The notes under the pieces: generated by a model
Database searches by the model: none
Told to the model about the DNA's origin: nothing
The model's input: the letters and a program-made list of their open reading frames with translations, nothing else
Shown: positions 20,218 through 31,199 of the stretch, piece by piece
Numbering within the stretch: the first letter of the stretch is position 1
How the letters are laid out: every line of letters begins with the position of its first letter
DNA from: Sorghum bicolor
Taxonomy: Eukaryota > Streptophyta > Magnoliopsida > Poales > Poaceae
DNA length: 64,000 nucleotides
Reading direction: 5' to 3'
Assembly (NCBI RefSeq): GCF_000003195.3
Contig: NC_012878.2
Location: 13,509,104-13,573,103 of the forward strand
Position numbers and translations under genes: made by a program

Positions 20218-21871
20218 TGTTGACGGTCCTTAAGTATCAAATATAATCAACAAATAAATAGAGAAAAGTCTGCAAATGCAACCGACACCCAGACTTAGGG
20301 TTTTATCTGACAGAATTCCACGAGTTTTGGTGTATGTCTATTGCTGCAGGGGGTTATCAGGAAATATGGAGGAAAGGCCCACACGTTGGGTTTACATAGA
20401 GATATTAACGTGCACCGCAATTATCCAACATCTAGAAGAGTCCAGAAGCCACGGGAATGAGCGGGAGGCCAAACGGACCCGGGGGCAGGGCGCCCGCCCT
20501 CCTCCCTTGGGTGCCCGCCCTGGCCTGAGAGCCAATCAGACTCCACCTCGCGGATCATGCTCCACCGACCTAAGGGATTAAGGAAAACTGTGCGATTAAT
20601 GTCGGTTTGATCCGACGGTCCATATTCATTTGGAGGGAATATATAAGCAGATCCCCTGGTCGCTGGAGGAGAGGACCTCTGAAGCCCTAATTCATTCATC
20701 TATCTCAGGAGAAGAAGTCTCTAATCAAGCCCTAGAGCCACCACATCAACTAGATCTCTAGTTTAGCATAGCTACATAGGATTAGAACTAGAAGGAGTCA
20801 ATCTTCGATTGGTTTCCGGATCTGTCAAGAGGATTCTTGGTAATTCCTCTACTGTTCTTCATTTGTTCATCATTGTTCTTCAATATTATGAATATGACTT
20901 TGTTCTACTTCAATATATTGATTATGACTTTACTCTACTTGTTTATATTTGCAATTATATCATTCTTAGTTTATCATAGTTATATGCTTGGCTTAGTTAG
21001 ATTCGATTTATGTACATGTTTAGGATCGTATAGCATTTATCTACGTGTACAGTGGGTAAATGATAAGTATTGTGTAGGCGTGGTTCCTATACCGTATTTA
21101 TCTACGATTGTACCCTATATGCCGAATCGCGGGGTAGTTCGTGGTAGTGATAGCGCCATTGATTCTTATATAGTCCCCCTCTCGTGTATAGGGCAGGCAG
21201 AGCAACATTATTATAGGGGAGTGATTTCTATGTTTCTCATCTTCCTTGATAATATCACTATGCATTGGCGTAGTCCTGTCTCGCAATGATTGCCAAGTAT
21301 AATTGTACTAACTATGATATGCTAGACTTTATAGTTAAGAATAACTTTGGAAATATTCTTGTAGTTCATCTTAATTCCATGCTAATGACTTGCTAGAATA
21401 TCTGTTGAGGTGCTTATCATTATTATATGTGGCTAGTTATGCTGATCAGATTAATTATCTTTGCCACAATTCATACTTTATTTATATTTTATGTGACATT
21501 TATCTCTGTATGAAAGAGATAGATAAATGCTCTCTATTATACATGCAATGATAGATATTCAATTCCATATTCCATTCCATAATCAACATTGATGATTAGC
21601 AATCCCTTCCTAGTGGTAAAAATATAAATAACGATACCTGAAATACTTCCCGGTTAAAATGCTACATCGGTATTAATCTGTGCGCTTGCAGATCTCATTT
21701 ATTATTCATTCAGAAGAGCAATTGCCTATTTCAATACTGCGTCTCTCATGTCATGTTGGGGATGACAACTTGGCTTAAGTGGCATGAGGGATAGGTTCGG
21801 CATTTTTGGCGCCGTTATCAGAATTAGAAAACTAAGTCTACTTTTGATAATGACGTTAAGAATGCCCAACA
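20218..21871 (+). repeat. Element C 3' LTR
   Basis: It has the same 1654-bp length as the 5' LTR, starts TGTTGACGGTCC and ends AATGCCCAACA. The flanking ATGGT duplication follows at 21872-21876. Confidence 0.93.
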
Positions 21872-21876
21872 ATGGT

Positions 21877-23629
21877 CGATGTCATCAGAGAGGCTGCGAG
21901 AACAGATTCGCTCTGCCTCGAGGTCCTCACAGGCCTTCTTCCCAGCCTCCTCCGCGGCGCTTCGAGCGATCTCGCTCTTCACACACTCTTCCTTTATCTC
22001 ACGATAAGCCTCCCGGGCAGAGGCGAGGTCTGGTTTAACGAGGCTCTTCTCCTTATCAAGCTCGGTGGCCGCATCTTTGTAATGCGTGGCCTCTTCCCGG
22101 GCCTTGGAAGCTGTCTCCTTAGTTGAGACGGTCCGCTCCCTCAGCTGCACGACCTCCTCTTTCGCTTTCTCTGAGGCCTCCTGAGCCTCGGCCAGGGCTG
22201 CCTCCCTCTCTTTCTTCTCCTCTGAAGCCGCCATGTGGTCCTTGTACGCCTGGAGAAGCTTTTCCTGCGACTTGAGGAGTTGCTCCTTGAGAAGAGGGAG
22301 CTGCTCCCAACCGCCTCTCGTCACATGAATAAAACCCGACTTTGGGCGGGAGGTCTCTTTCAGATCCTGCAGCAAGTAACCAAATAATAAGAATACGAGA
22401 CTAAAAATTCCCAAATAACAAAGGTAAGAAGAGGCTTATAAAGAAAGCCTGGCCGAGCCCATTGTTGACGATGTCGGACATAAGTCCCACAACGTGCTCC
22501 ATCCAGAGACGAAGCTCCTCGAGGTGTTCCCACTTCTCCGCCTCCTTCCGGTCGTCCATCATGATATTAGGCTCCTTCGGATAGGTAGAGGCTCAAAGGC
22601 GGATCCTCCCAGGGCCCCAGTTCTCCATCTCCTCCTCCGTGCATGCCTTGATGCCCCGGATGAGCTCTTGAATGGTCTCGAGCGACCCCCGTGGTGCAAG
22701 AACAGGTCAACGAGGGAAGGGAACCGCCCGTCGTCATCTACCGACCACCAAGTCCCGGCCTCACCAGTATCGCCTCTGCCTGAGGTCCCAGCTTCATCCT
22801 CCCCAACGGTTCTAAGATCCACCCATGGCCGTTGATCTCGAAGGAACCCAGGAGCGATCCCCTTGATACCGTAAATCATGCCCTTGATCTCAGACTGGGG
22901 ATCTGCTGGTGTGCGCATGGCACAAGCGAGCGCCACCAGACCATCTTCCCGCCCAGGCTCGGCTGGGATGGAGGCAGGCCCTCCTGGACAGAGCCACGTG
23001 GGGGTTGGAGGACCATAGACCGGTAGTCCCTCTTCCCCGGTCTCGGGCCCTTGCGACGGAAGCGATTCTGGATTGCGCGGGCTTCACGGTGGCTATTCGA
23101 GCAGCTCTTCCAGCTGTTGACTCCGCTGCTGCTGCTGTCGTTGAAGCTCCTGCAGGTCTTGCTGCCGGCACTGCTCCAACTGCTCCTCGAGCTGTTCTCC
23201 CCTCTGTAGCTGTGGCTACTCCTCCTGTAGCAGCAGCTGCTGCTCCTGCTGCAGCTGCTGCACTTGCGCCTCTTGCGGCATTTGGCTCTGTTCTTCTTTT
23301 CCTTCTTCTTCTCCTCCCTTACGTCCCTCCTCTTCCCTTTTCCTCCTCTCCTCGATGGGCCATGGCGTCCGTTTCCCGACAGGAGCGGCCTCGACCTCCT
23401 TGTCCACAGTGCGAGCATCCTTCGAAAGCGGATCGCCACCGGGCCCATCGTTGATGGTGATGGGGTCACCGATACCCCCAGACTGCGGAGGCTCGGGGGC
23501 TCCCTCCTGGCCCTGAGGGCGAGGCATCTCGACCCACACAGATGAGGGCAAGATGGTTCCAGAGACGTCGCCTCCCTCCAACGGTCGAGGCAGGGTCCCC
23601 TCGATATTAGTAGACGGTCGAGGATCGGA
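21877..23629 (-). pseudogene. Element A antisense gene, 5' part
   Basis: This is the upstream part of the gene ending at 12800. The exon from about 22366 down to 21877 encodes a long coiled coil (KSQEKLLQAYKDHMAASEEK and onward). It joins in frame across element C to VLLEKEGAV at 13518. An acceptor AG is at 22367-22368. Further right are frames rich in Gln, Glu, Pro and Gly (QLQQEQQLLLQEE near 23230, EGAPEPPQSGG near 23480) with stops and frameshifts between them. The N-terminal domain is missing because the CACTA element begins at 23630. The layout of a Pro/Glu linker then a coiled coil matches the B, E and F antisense genes. Confidence 0.65.
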
Positions 23630-23906
23630 CACTACTACAGAATGAGGCATTGGTCGATGCCCAAAATGGCCAAAAACCTTGGCCTTTTTGCGGCCCGAGG
23701 TTAAAGGCCCCTTTAACACCCGGTTCGTAACACGAACCGGTGTTAAAGGGGCCTTTAACCTCGGGCCGCAAAAAGGCCAAGGTTTTTGGCCATTTTGAGC
23801 ATCGACCAATGCCTCATTCTGTAGAAGTGTCCGATCCTCGACGGTCTACTAATATCGAGGGGACTCTGCCTCGACCGTTGGAGGGAGGCGACGTCTCTGG
23901 AACCAT
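23553..23906. repeat. 354-bp palindrome spanning CACTA end and its flank
   Basis: The two arms are reverse complements with only a few mismatches, centred near 23730 in CGGTTCGTAACACGAACCG. Each arm holds about 100 bp of CACTA end and about 77 bp of flanking element A. The right arm stops exactly at the 100-N gap. Confidence 0.92.
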
Positions 23907-24006
23907 NNNNNNNNNNNNNNNNNNNNNNNNNNNNNNNNNNNNNNNNNNNNNNNNNNNNNNNNNNNNNNNNNNNNNNNNNNNNNNNNNNNNNNNNNNNNNN
24001 NNNNNN
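23907..24006. other. Assembly gap of 100 N
   Basis: There are exactly 100 ambiguous bases, a usual placeholder for a gap of unknown size. Sequence on the two sides may not be adjacent. Confidence 0.98.
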
Positions 24007-24175
24007 GGACCCTTTAGCACCGGTTCGTGTTACGAACCGATGATAAAGGGACCCCTTTAGCAGCGGCCAGTGCCACGGGCCGAGGCAAAGCCTTTAGCAC
24101 CGGTTTGTAACACAAACCGATGCTAAAGGGTGACCCTTTAGCACCGGTTTTTTCCCTGAACCGGTTCTAAAGCTC
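24007..24175. repeat. CACTA D left subterminal repeats
   Basis: Short inverted units of the form CCCTTTAGCACCGGTT and its complement AACCGATGCTAAAGGG alternate here. Such units are the binding sites of the small CACTA protein (TNPA type) in characterised En/Spm elements. The first copies lie also in the palindrome at 23700-23760. Confidence 0.85.
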
Positions 24176-24726
24176 TGGTTTATAGGCCCGCCTTCTCCTC
24201 CCCTCTGCCCATTTGAAACCGATAGCACCATTGTTGTTCTTGGAGCTTCTTCTTCCTTGTTCTTCATCTCCGACGCCCATCGTTGATCTTCTTCGACTCC
24301 GTCATCGTTTCTTCGTGCTTGGAGGTGACTAACTTTTGTCTTTCTTGTCTTTTTCATGTTGTTTTTGGCTTGTGATGTTCCCATTATTTTTAGCTCAAAT
24401 CCACTTTGTTATTTTGAATCATTCACATGAATTAGTATTCATATATATATATATCATATTTCATGGTTGACCTAGTATTAATGTAGTTTGCAAGAATGAA
24501 TTATAGTATCTTTTTATGATCTTAGAAAGTAGGATAGTTCAAATTAATTGGTTTGTTAATATCACTTGATTTATTTTTATTACTACATAATGTCCATTGT
24601 ATAATTTAGAAGATTTGTTGAAGTAACTAGACAAATAAAGGATATTATTAGGCTCTTCTTTAATCATACATGTTTACTAGTAAATGTGGAATTTATAATT
24701 GTTTAAAAATTGTGTATGGATAGTAG

Positions 24727-25252
24727 ATGGCAACCGTGACCGGGTCTTCGGTCTCTCAACGGGTTCAAAAGTGATACCGGCCGGAACTCCCTCTCATTAC
24801 TTGTGGCAAGTGTGGGCAGAAGATTGTGATGGAGTACAAAGTGTCGAAAGAGGGAGTAAACAAGGGTCGTATATTCTACAAGTGTTCGGATCGTAATGTG
24901 AGTTATTTCCAGACATTTGCTTATATATGTGCATATTTTTTTAAATGATATTAATTAAACTTTTGATTCTCTCTTTTAATTTCAGTGGGACGGTACCGGC
25001 GGATGTACAGGTTGGTACTGGGAGAAAGAATACATTGAACACATTAAGAAATCTTTTGCACAGGTGGTTGAGGCTGAAGGTGGTGAGGCAGTGAGCCAAC
25101 GAAAGGAGTTCAATGAGGTTGATCAAGCGAATGATCTATCTATTATAGTTGGGATCGGACGCGAACTAATTATGTTGCTTAAGTGCATTTTAGTTTTGGT
25201 TTTTTAGTGCTAGTTGCGATTGTATTTGTTGTAGCAAAGCTTTCCTGAATTA
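24727..25252 (+). pseudogene. GRF-type zinc-finger protein of CACTA D
   Basis: Exon 1 is 24727-24897 and exon 2 starts at 24986, joined by a GT-AG intron. The protein has CGKCGQKIV, then KGRIFYKCSDRN and, after the intron, TGWYWEKEYIEHI. This fits the GRF zinc finger (PF06839: conserved Gly-Arg-Phe-like core, Cys and His ligands, aromatic WYW). The C-terminus runs into a hydrophobic segment (LLKCILVLVF) where a frameshift seems to have altered a membrane-like tail. A TGA in codon 16 breaks it. Small GRF proteins occur widely in plants; its role in the transposon is unknown. Confidence 0.65.
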
Positions 25253-25343
25253 ATCAACTATGTATCTTAGACATGTTGTGCAATAAGATGAGAAACTATA
25301 TGTGTGCATGGTTTTCATAATATATATGTTATATTTAATGCAG

Positions 25344-28343
25344 ATGGTAACACGTAATTGGTTATATAATGCCGATCGACGCTCCGAAGAGTTCATTAAT
25401 GGCGTGCACTATTTCTTAAGTGTGGCCGAGACAAATAAGAGGGACAGTTTCATGTGCTGTCCATGTGCCGTGTGCAAGAATGTGACAGAATATTTTAACT
25501 CAAGAACTCTTCATTCACACTTATTAAAGTCTGGTTTCGTACCAAACTATATTTGTTGGACCAAACATAGAGAAAGCGGGATTATAATGGATGAAGGTGA
25601 AGAAGAAGAAGAATTATACCATGCCAATATTATTGCTCAGTACGGTGGCTTCAATGATGTTGCAATGGGGGGATATAATGAAGAAGAAGTAGCGGCCGAA
25701 GATGATCGGGGCGGTGATGCTTTTGGTGATGCCATCCGTGATGCACAAAGAGAATGTGAAAGTGATAAAGAGAAAGCCAAGTTCGAGCGCATGCTGGAGG
25801 ACCACAGGAAATCGCTATATCCCACCGCTGAAGAGGGGCAAAAAAAGCTGGGTACCACATTGGAATTGCTGCAATGGAAGGCAAAGAATGGTACATCTGA
25901 CAAGGAATTTGGGCAGTTATTAAAGATCATAAAAAAGATGATTCCGAAAGGCAACGAATTGCCCACCACTACGTATGAAGCAAAATAGGTTGTCTGCCCT
26001 TTGGGATTAGAAATCCAGAAGATACACGCATGTCCTAATGACTGCATCTTCTATCGTGGGGAGGAATACGAGAATTTGGATGCATGTCCAGTATGTAAGG
26101 CATCACGGTATAAGATTAGACGAGATGATCCTGGCGATGTTGAGGGTGAAGAACGTCATTGGAAGAAAATTCCTGCCAAGGTTATGTGGTATGCTCCTAT
26201 AATACCACGATTAAAACATCTGTTTAGAAATAAGGACAATGCAAAGTTGTTGCGGTGGCATAAAGAAGACCGTAAGATAGACAATATGTTGAGACACCCT
26301 GCCGATGGATCCCAGTGGAGAGAGATAGACAGAGAATTCCCACATTTTGCAGATGATGCTAGAAACTTGCGGTTCGCCTTAAGTATAGATGGTATGAATC
26401 CTTTCGGTGAGCAGAGCAGTAGTCACAGCACTTGGCCAGTTACTCCATGTATGTACATCCTTCCTCTATGGCTATGCATGAAGCGGAAGTTTATTATAAT
26501 TCCGATGCTTATCCAAGGACTGATGCAACCTGGCAATGACATAGATGTCTACCTAAGGCCATTAGTTGAGGAACTTCAACTTTTATGGAGCAAACCAGGA
26601 GTTCGCGTGTGGGATTAGTACAAACAAGAGCACTTTGACCTGCGAGCATTGCTGTTTGTAACAATCAATGATTGGCCAGCTCTGAATAATCTTTCAGGCC
26701 AGTCAAACAAGGGATATAATGCATGCACACATTGTTATGAAGACCTTGACTATGTATTTTTGAAAAAATGTCGAAAGGTCATGTACCTTGGCCACTGTCG
26801 GTTTCTTCCTGTGAACCACCCAGTACGAAAGAAAGGCAAGCATTTTAAAGGCAAGGCAGACCACCGGACCAAACCCCTCAATCGAACCGGGGATGATGTA
26901 CTCGAAATGGTCAAGGATATAAAAGTGGTATTTGGAAAGGGACGAGGCAGCGAACCTATTCCCAAGGATGCTAAGGGACACGTACCCATGTGGAAGAAGA
27001 AATCCATATTTTGGGAGCTACCTTACTAGAATGTCCTAGAGGTCTGCAACGCGATCGACGTGATGCATCTAACAAAGAATCTTTGTGTGAACTTGCTCGG
27101 ATTCATGGGTTTCTACGGGAAGTCTAAGGATTCACTTGAAGCATGACAAGACTTGTAGCGCATGAAAGAATGAGACAACCTGCATCCAGAAAAGACAGAT
27201 GATGGACGTCATTACTAAAGCCCTGCTAGCTACACTCTGAGCAAAGAAGAGAAGGAAAGCATGTTTGAATGTCTTGGTAGCATCAATGTCCCATCTGGAT
27301 TCTCCTCCAATATCAAGGGAATAATTACTGTGCCAGAGAAGAAATTCCTGAACTTGAAGTCCCATGACTGTCACGTTCTAATGATGCAATTGCTGCCGAT
27401 GGTTTTAAGAGGAATTTTACCTCCACACGTATGTCTAGCCACCGTAAAGCTATGTGCATTCCTCAATGCAATTTCTCAGAAGGCAATCAATCCAGAGCAA
27501 CTAGCTACTCTGCAGAATGATGTCGTTCAATGTCTCGTCAGCTTTGAGTTGGTGTTCCCTCCATCCTTCTTCGATATCATGACACACCTCCTAGTTCATC
27601 TGATCAAATAGATTCGTATTCTCGGTCCTGTGTTCCTACACAACATGTTCCCCTTCGAGAGATTCATGGGTGTCCTAAAGAAATATGTCCATAGTCGTTC
27701 CCAGCCAGAAGGAAGCATTGCCAAGGGCTACGGAACAGAGGAGGTCATAGAGTTCTGTGTTGACTTTATTCCATACCTTGACCCAATTGGCATTCCTGAA
27801 TCTCGACACGAGGGCAGACTCTGTTGAAAGGGAACACTTGGGAAGAAAACATATATTGGTATGGGAGACGATTACTTCAATAAAGCACACTACACAGTTC
27901 TCCAGAACTCCTAATTGGTGGAACCATATGTTGAGGTACACAAAGATTTCCTACGGTCCCAGTGGCCCGGGAAGAATGAAGCTTGGATAATGCGTTAGCA
28001 CATGGAAACTTTTGGTGATTGGTTGCGCAAAAAATGTCAAAGTGATGAAAACATTGATGGTCAGCTTTATTTGTTGGCTAGGCAACCATCATGGCATGTC
28101 CTCACGTACAAAGGGTACGAGATAAATGGTAACACATTTTACACAGTTGGCCAAGATAAAAGGAGCACCAACCAAAATAGTGGTGTACGCGTGGATGCCA
28201 TGGATCCAAATGGGAACAGACAAACATATTATGGACGCATAGAAGACATTTGGGAACTGGTCTATGTAGCTAATTTTAAAGTTCCTTTGTTCCGGTGCCA
28301 ATGGGTGAAGATGACCGGAGGTGAAGATTTGAGCCAATCCTAA
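25344..28343 (+). pseudogene. CACTA transposase (TNP2/TNPD type)
   Basis: This follows the domain order of plant CACTA transposases. The N-terminal transposase-associated domain (PF13963-like) shows NWLYNADRRSEEFINGV and the CCPCAVC motif. The TNP2 core (PF02992-like) has LSIDGMNPFGEQSSSHSTWP and later ACTHCYEDL. A DUF4218-like block (VFLHNMFPFERFMGVLKKYV near 27630) and a DUF4216-like end (RIEDIWELVYVANFKVPLF) follow. Stops at 25986-25988, 26616-26618 and 27027-27029, and more at 27130-27230, break it. Several look like CAG or TGG changed to TAG. The enzyme would cut and join the CACTA ends; this copy is inactive. Confidence 0.88.
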
Positions 28344-29573
28344 ACACATTTGTTCAAAATCCAAGACGGGTTTTGGTCAAACTTGGTCAAATGACAAACT
28401 AAATTACTTAAAATGAAAAAAAATTTGAATACCAAGTTGTTAGATATCATCAAGATCTAAACTTTTTATATACACAATTTTTCCATTTGAGAAAGTTTAA
28501 GTTAACAATACCCACCAAATCTTGAATCTCACACAAACTATATGAAACTATATGTGTCAATTGTGGATTTTCAACTACACCTTCCCAAAACTTTGTCAAA
28601 TGCAAAAATGGTCTATATATTAAATATAGATTTTGATGAGTGCAACAATATTGGTATTCATGACTTTTCCATTCGAGACCATCTAGGGTTCCGAAACCGC
28701 TGCGTGGCTATGAATTCTGTGAAAATTCAAAATTCAATGGTTCAAACTTTTCCAAATGAAAAGTTGACCATTAGACAGAATGTAGAACATGATGTGTGTA
28801 TCAAACTTTGTATTCATGACTTTTCCATTTGGGACCATCTAGGGTTCGGTCATAGGGTGTTTTTGTAAAAACCAATGCTTTGACTTTGGTCAAACTTGAT
28901 CAAATGGCCCATTTGATGACTTCAAATGAAAAAATTTTGAATACAAAGTTGTTAGAGATCATCAAGATTTACATTTGATATATTGACCATTTTTCCATTT
29001 AGATAAATTTGAGCCAATCATAAGCATATTTGTTTAAAATCCAAGACGGGTTTTGGTCAAACTTGGTCAAATGACAAACTAAATTACTTAAAATGAAAAA
29101 AAATTGAATACCAAGTTTTTAGATATCATCAAGATCTAAACTTTTTATATGCACAATTTTTCCATTTGATAAAGTTTAAGTTAACAATACCCACCAAATC
29201 TTGAATCTCACACAAACTATATGAAACTATATGTGGCAATTATGGATTTTCAACTACACCTTCCCAAAACTTTGTCAAATGCAAACATGGTCTATATATT
29301 AAATGTAGATTTTGATGAGTGCAACAATATTGTTATTCATGACTTTTCCATTCGAGACCATCTAGGGTTCCGAAACCGCTGCGTGGCTATGAATTCTCTG
29401 AAAATTCAAAATTCAATGGTTCAAACTTTTCCAAATGAAAAGTTGACCATTAGACAAAATGTAGAACTTGAGGAGTGTATCAAACTTTGTATTCATAACT
29501 TTTCCATTTGGGACCATCTAGGGTTCGGTCAAAGGGTGTGTTCATCAAGATATATATTCTTATATGATAAATA
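28328..29573 (+). repeat. Two tandem copies of a 680-bp CACTA repeat
   Basis: TTTGAGCCAATC starts copies at 28328 and 29008, exactly 680 bp apart, and the copies stay similar to about 29570. Each contains the phrase GGTCAAACTTGGTCAAATG and an internal repeated block around TTCCATT-GACCATCTAGGGTT. Open frames of about 110 residues in both copies look like by-products of this repeat. The first copy starts 16 bases before the transposase stop. Confidence 0.85.
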
Positions 29574-29934
29574 GATTTTTTATTTAATGAAAACTATACC
29601 CAACTAGCATTCCTAGTAACAAATAACAAAAATAAAAAGTTTTACGTCAATATGATGTGAAAATAGATTTCCAGTTGATTGGACATAGTTTTTGTAAATT
29701 TATTGGAATAATATATTTTTGCATTAACAAAATACTAAACATTTCTTACAAAATTATTGCAAATTATAAAAAGACAGTAAGATATTTAAGGTTAAAAATT
29801 TTCATGTGTACATTAAAAAAATTACAATATATGTCTCTGTTCAAAAAATATTATGCAAAATATTTAATTTACTATACATTTTATAATATAAACTGTATAT
29901 ATAAACACTTTAAAAACCCTAAAGTAAAAAACAG
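29574..29934. other. A/T-rich spacer in CACTA D
   Basis: There is nothing recognisable in about 360 bases. It is strongly A/T-rich with poly-A and poly-T runs and has no conserved frame. Confidence 0.5.
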
Positions 29935-30145
29935 GGCCTAGCACCGGCCCATAGTGGGAACCGGTGCTAAAGGGTCCTGAAAATTTCAGAAGCACGCCCT
30001 AGCGCGCGCAGGACCCTTTAGCACCGGCTGGTAACACGAGCCGGTGCTAAAGGGTCACCCTTTAACACCGGCTCGTGTTACCAGCCGGTGTTAAAGACCC
30101 TTTAGCACCGGTGCCAGCCACGGACCAGTGCTAAAGGGTCCGCAG
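29935..30145. repeat. Second CACTA subterminal-type array
   Basis: Alternating CCCTTTAGCACCGGCT and AGCCGGTGCTAAAGGG units repeat here, of the same kind as 24007-24175 but with a different core (GGCTGGTAACACGAGCC). A GC-rich leader-like block (30146-30420) follows, as at 24180. The position between two transposon genes is unusual. Confidence 0.85.
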
Positions 30146-30424
30146 GAGTTGCCCTGGATCCGGCAGTTCCTTCGTCTTCATCTTCGTCTCTAGCGCCGCC
30201 GCGTTCATCTTCGCCACCGTCGTCGTTTCGACTCCATCGCCGCCGCGACCGTCTCCACCAGAGCCGCCGCGGCCCTCCACCAACGCCGCCGCCGTGGCCA
30301 TCCACCAGCGCCACCGCAGCGGCCCACCAGCGCGCGCCGGCCACATCTTCCACGTCGATCGAGAACTCCGGCCGTCTCCTCGCTCCTATGTACTAGATCA
30401 ATCAAACTCCGGCTAAATAATCTG

Positions 30425-31190
30425 CAAAATGAATGAATTGTTATGATATATATATACATATATATATATACAATTGTTTATCATAAATATATATAATAAA
30501 TGTATATATATGTATATATATAATAAATGTATATAATAAATATATATATTTATATATATGTACATATATACATTTATATATATTGTGTTTTGAATTGTTA
30601 TGATATATATATATATATTATTTTTTATATATTATTCTAGTATATTATTAATTCTAGTGTTTTGTATATATATTATTGTTTGTACTATTATTCTATTATT
30701 ATTTTTAGTATATTATTCTAGTATATTATTAATTCTAGTGTTTTGTATATATATTGTTTGTACTATTATTCTAGTATTATTTTTATATATTATTCTAGTA
30801 TATTATTAATTCTAGTGTTTTGTATATATATTATTGTTTGTACTATTATTCTAGTATTATTTTTAGTATATTATTCTAGTATATTATTAATTCTAGTGTT
30901 TTGTATATATTATTGTTTGTACTATTATTCTAGTATTATTTTTAGTATATTATTTTAGTATATTATTAATTCTAGTGTTTTGTATATATTATTGTTTGTA
31001 CTATTATTCTAGTATTATTTTTTAGTATATTATTCTAGTGTATTACTTGGCTTTAAAGACTTTTTAGTATATTATGAATTCCAGTGTTTTAGTATATTAT
31101 GAATTCTAGTGTTATTGTTAGTATTATTTTTTAGTATATTATTCTAGTGTATTTCTTATCTTATATAGAATATATATATGTATGGTTGCA
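30425..31190. repeat. A/T microsatellite and 80-bp minisatellite
   Basis: TA dinucleotide tracts (30440-30630) run into a minisatellite with TCTAGTGTTTTGTATA at 30653, 30734, 30811, 30892 and 30971. The unit length is thus about 77-81 bp and there are about six units to 31110. No gene is present. Confidence 0.85.
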
Positions 31191-31199
31191 GACATAGAA

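Larger units (their letters stand above)
13524..21871 (+). mobile_element. Athila-like non-autonomous Ty3 element C
   Basis: This 8348-bp element has two LTRs of exactly 1654 bp (13524-15177 and 20218-21871) and the target duplication ATGGT (13519-13523 and 21872-21876). Its primer-binding site is of the Athila kind. It encodes gag and two protease-like domains but shows no reverse transcriptase, RNase H or integrase, so it needs enzymes in trans. The LTRs differ by about 5-8% in the stretches I compared, so it is older than B and F. Confidence 0.9.

Noticed and set aside
28542..29574. Two similar frames of about 110 residues downstream of the CACTA transposase
   Set aside because: They are the two copies of the 680-bp tandem repeat, with no known domain and no start context. 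The frame similarity follows from the DNA duplication.
30102..30459. Gly/Arg/Trp-rich frames on the minus strand near the second subterminal array
   Set aside because: They are produced by GCC-type repeats in a GC-rich leader. No domain is present and the strand is opposite to the CACTA genes.
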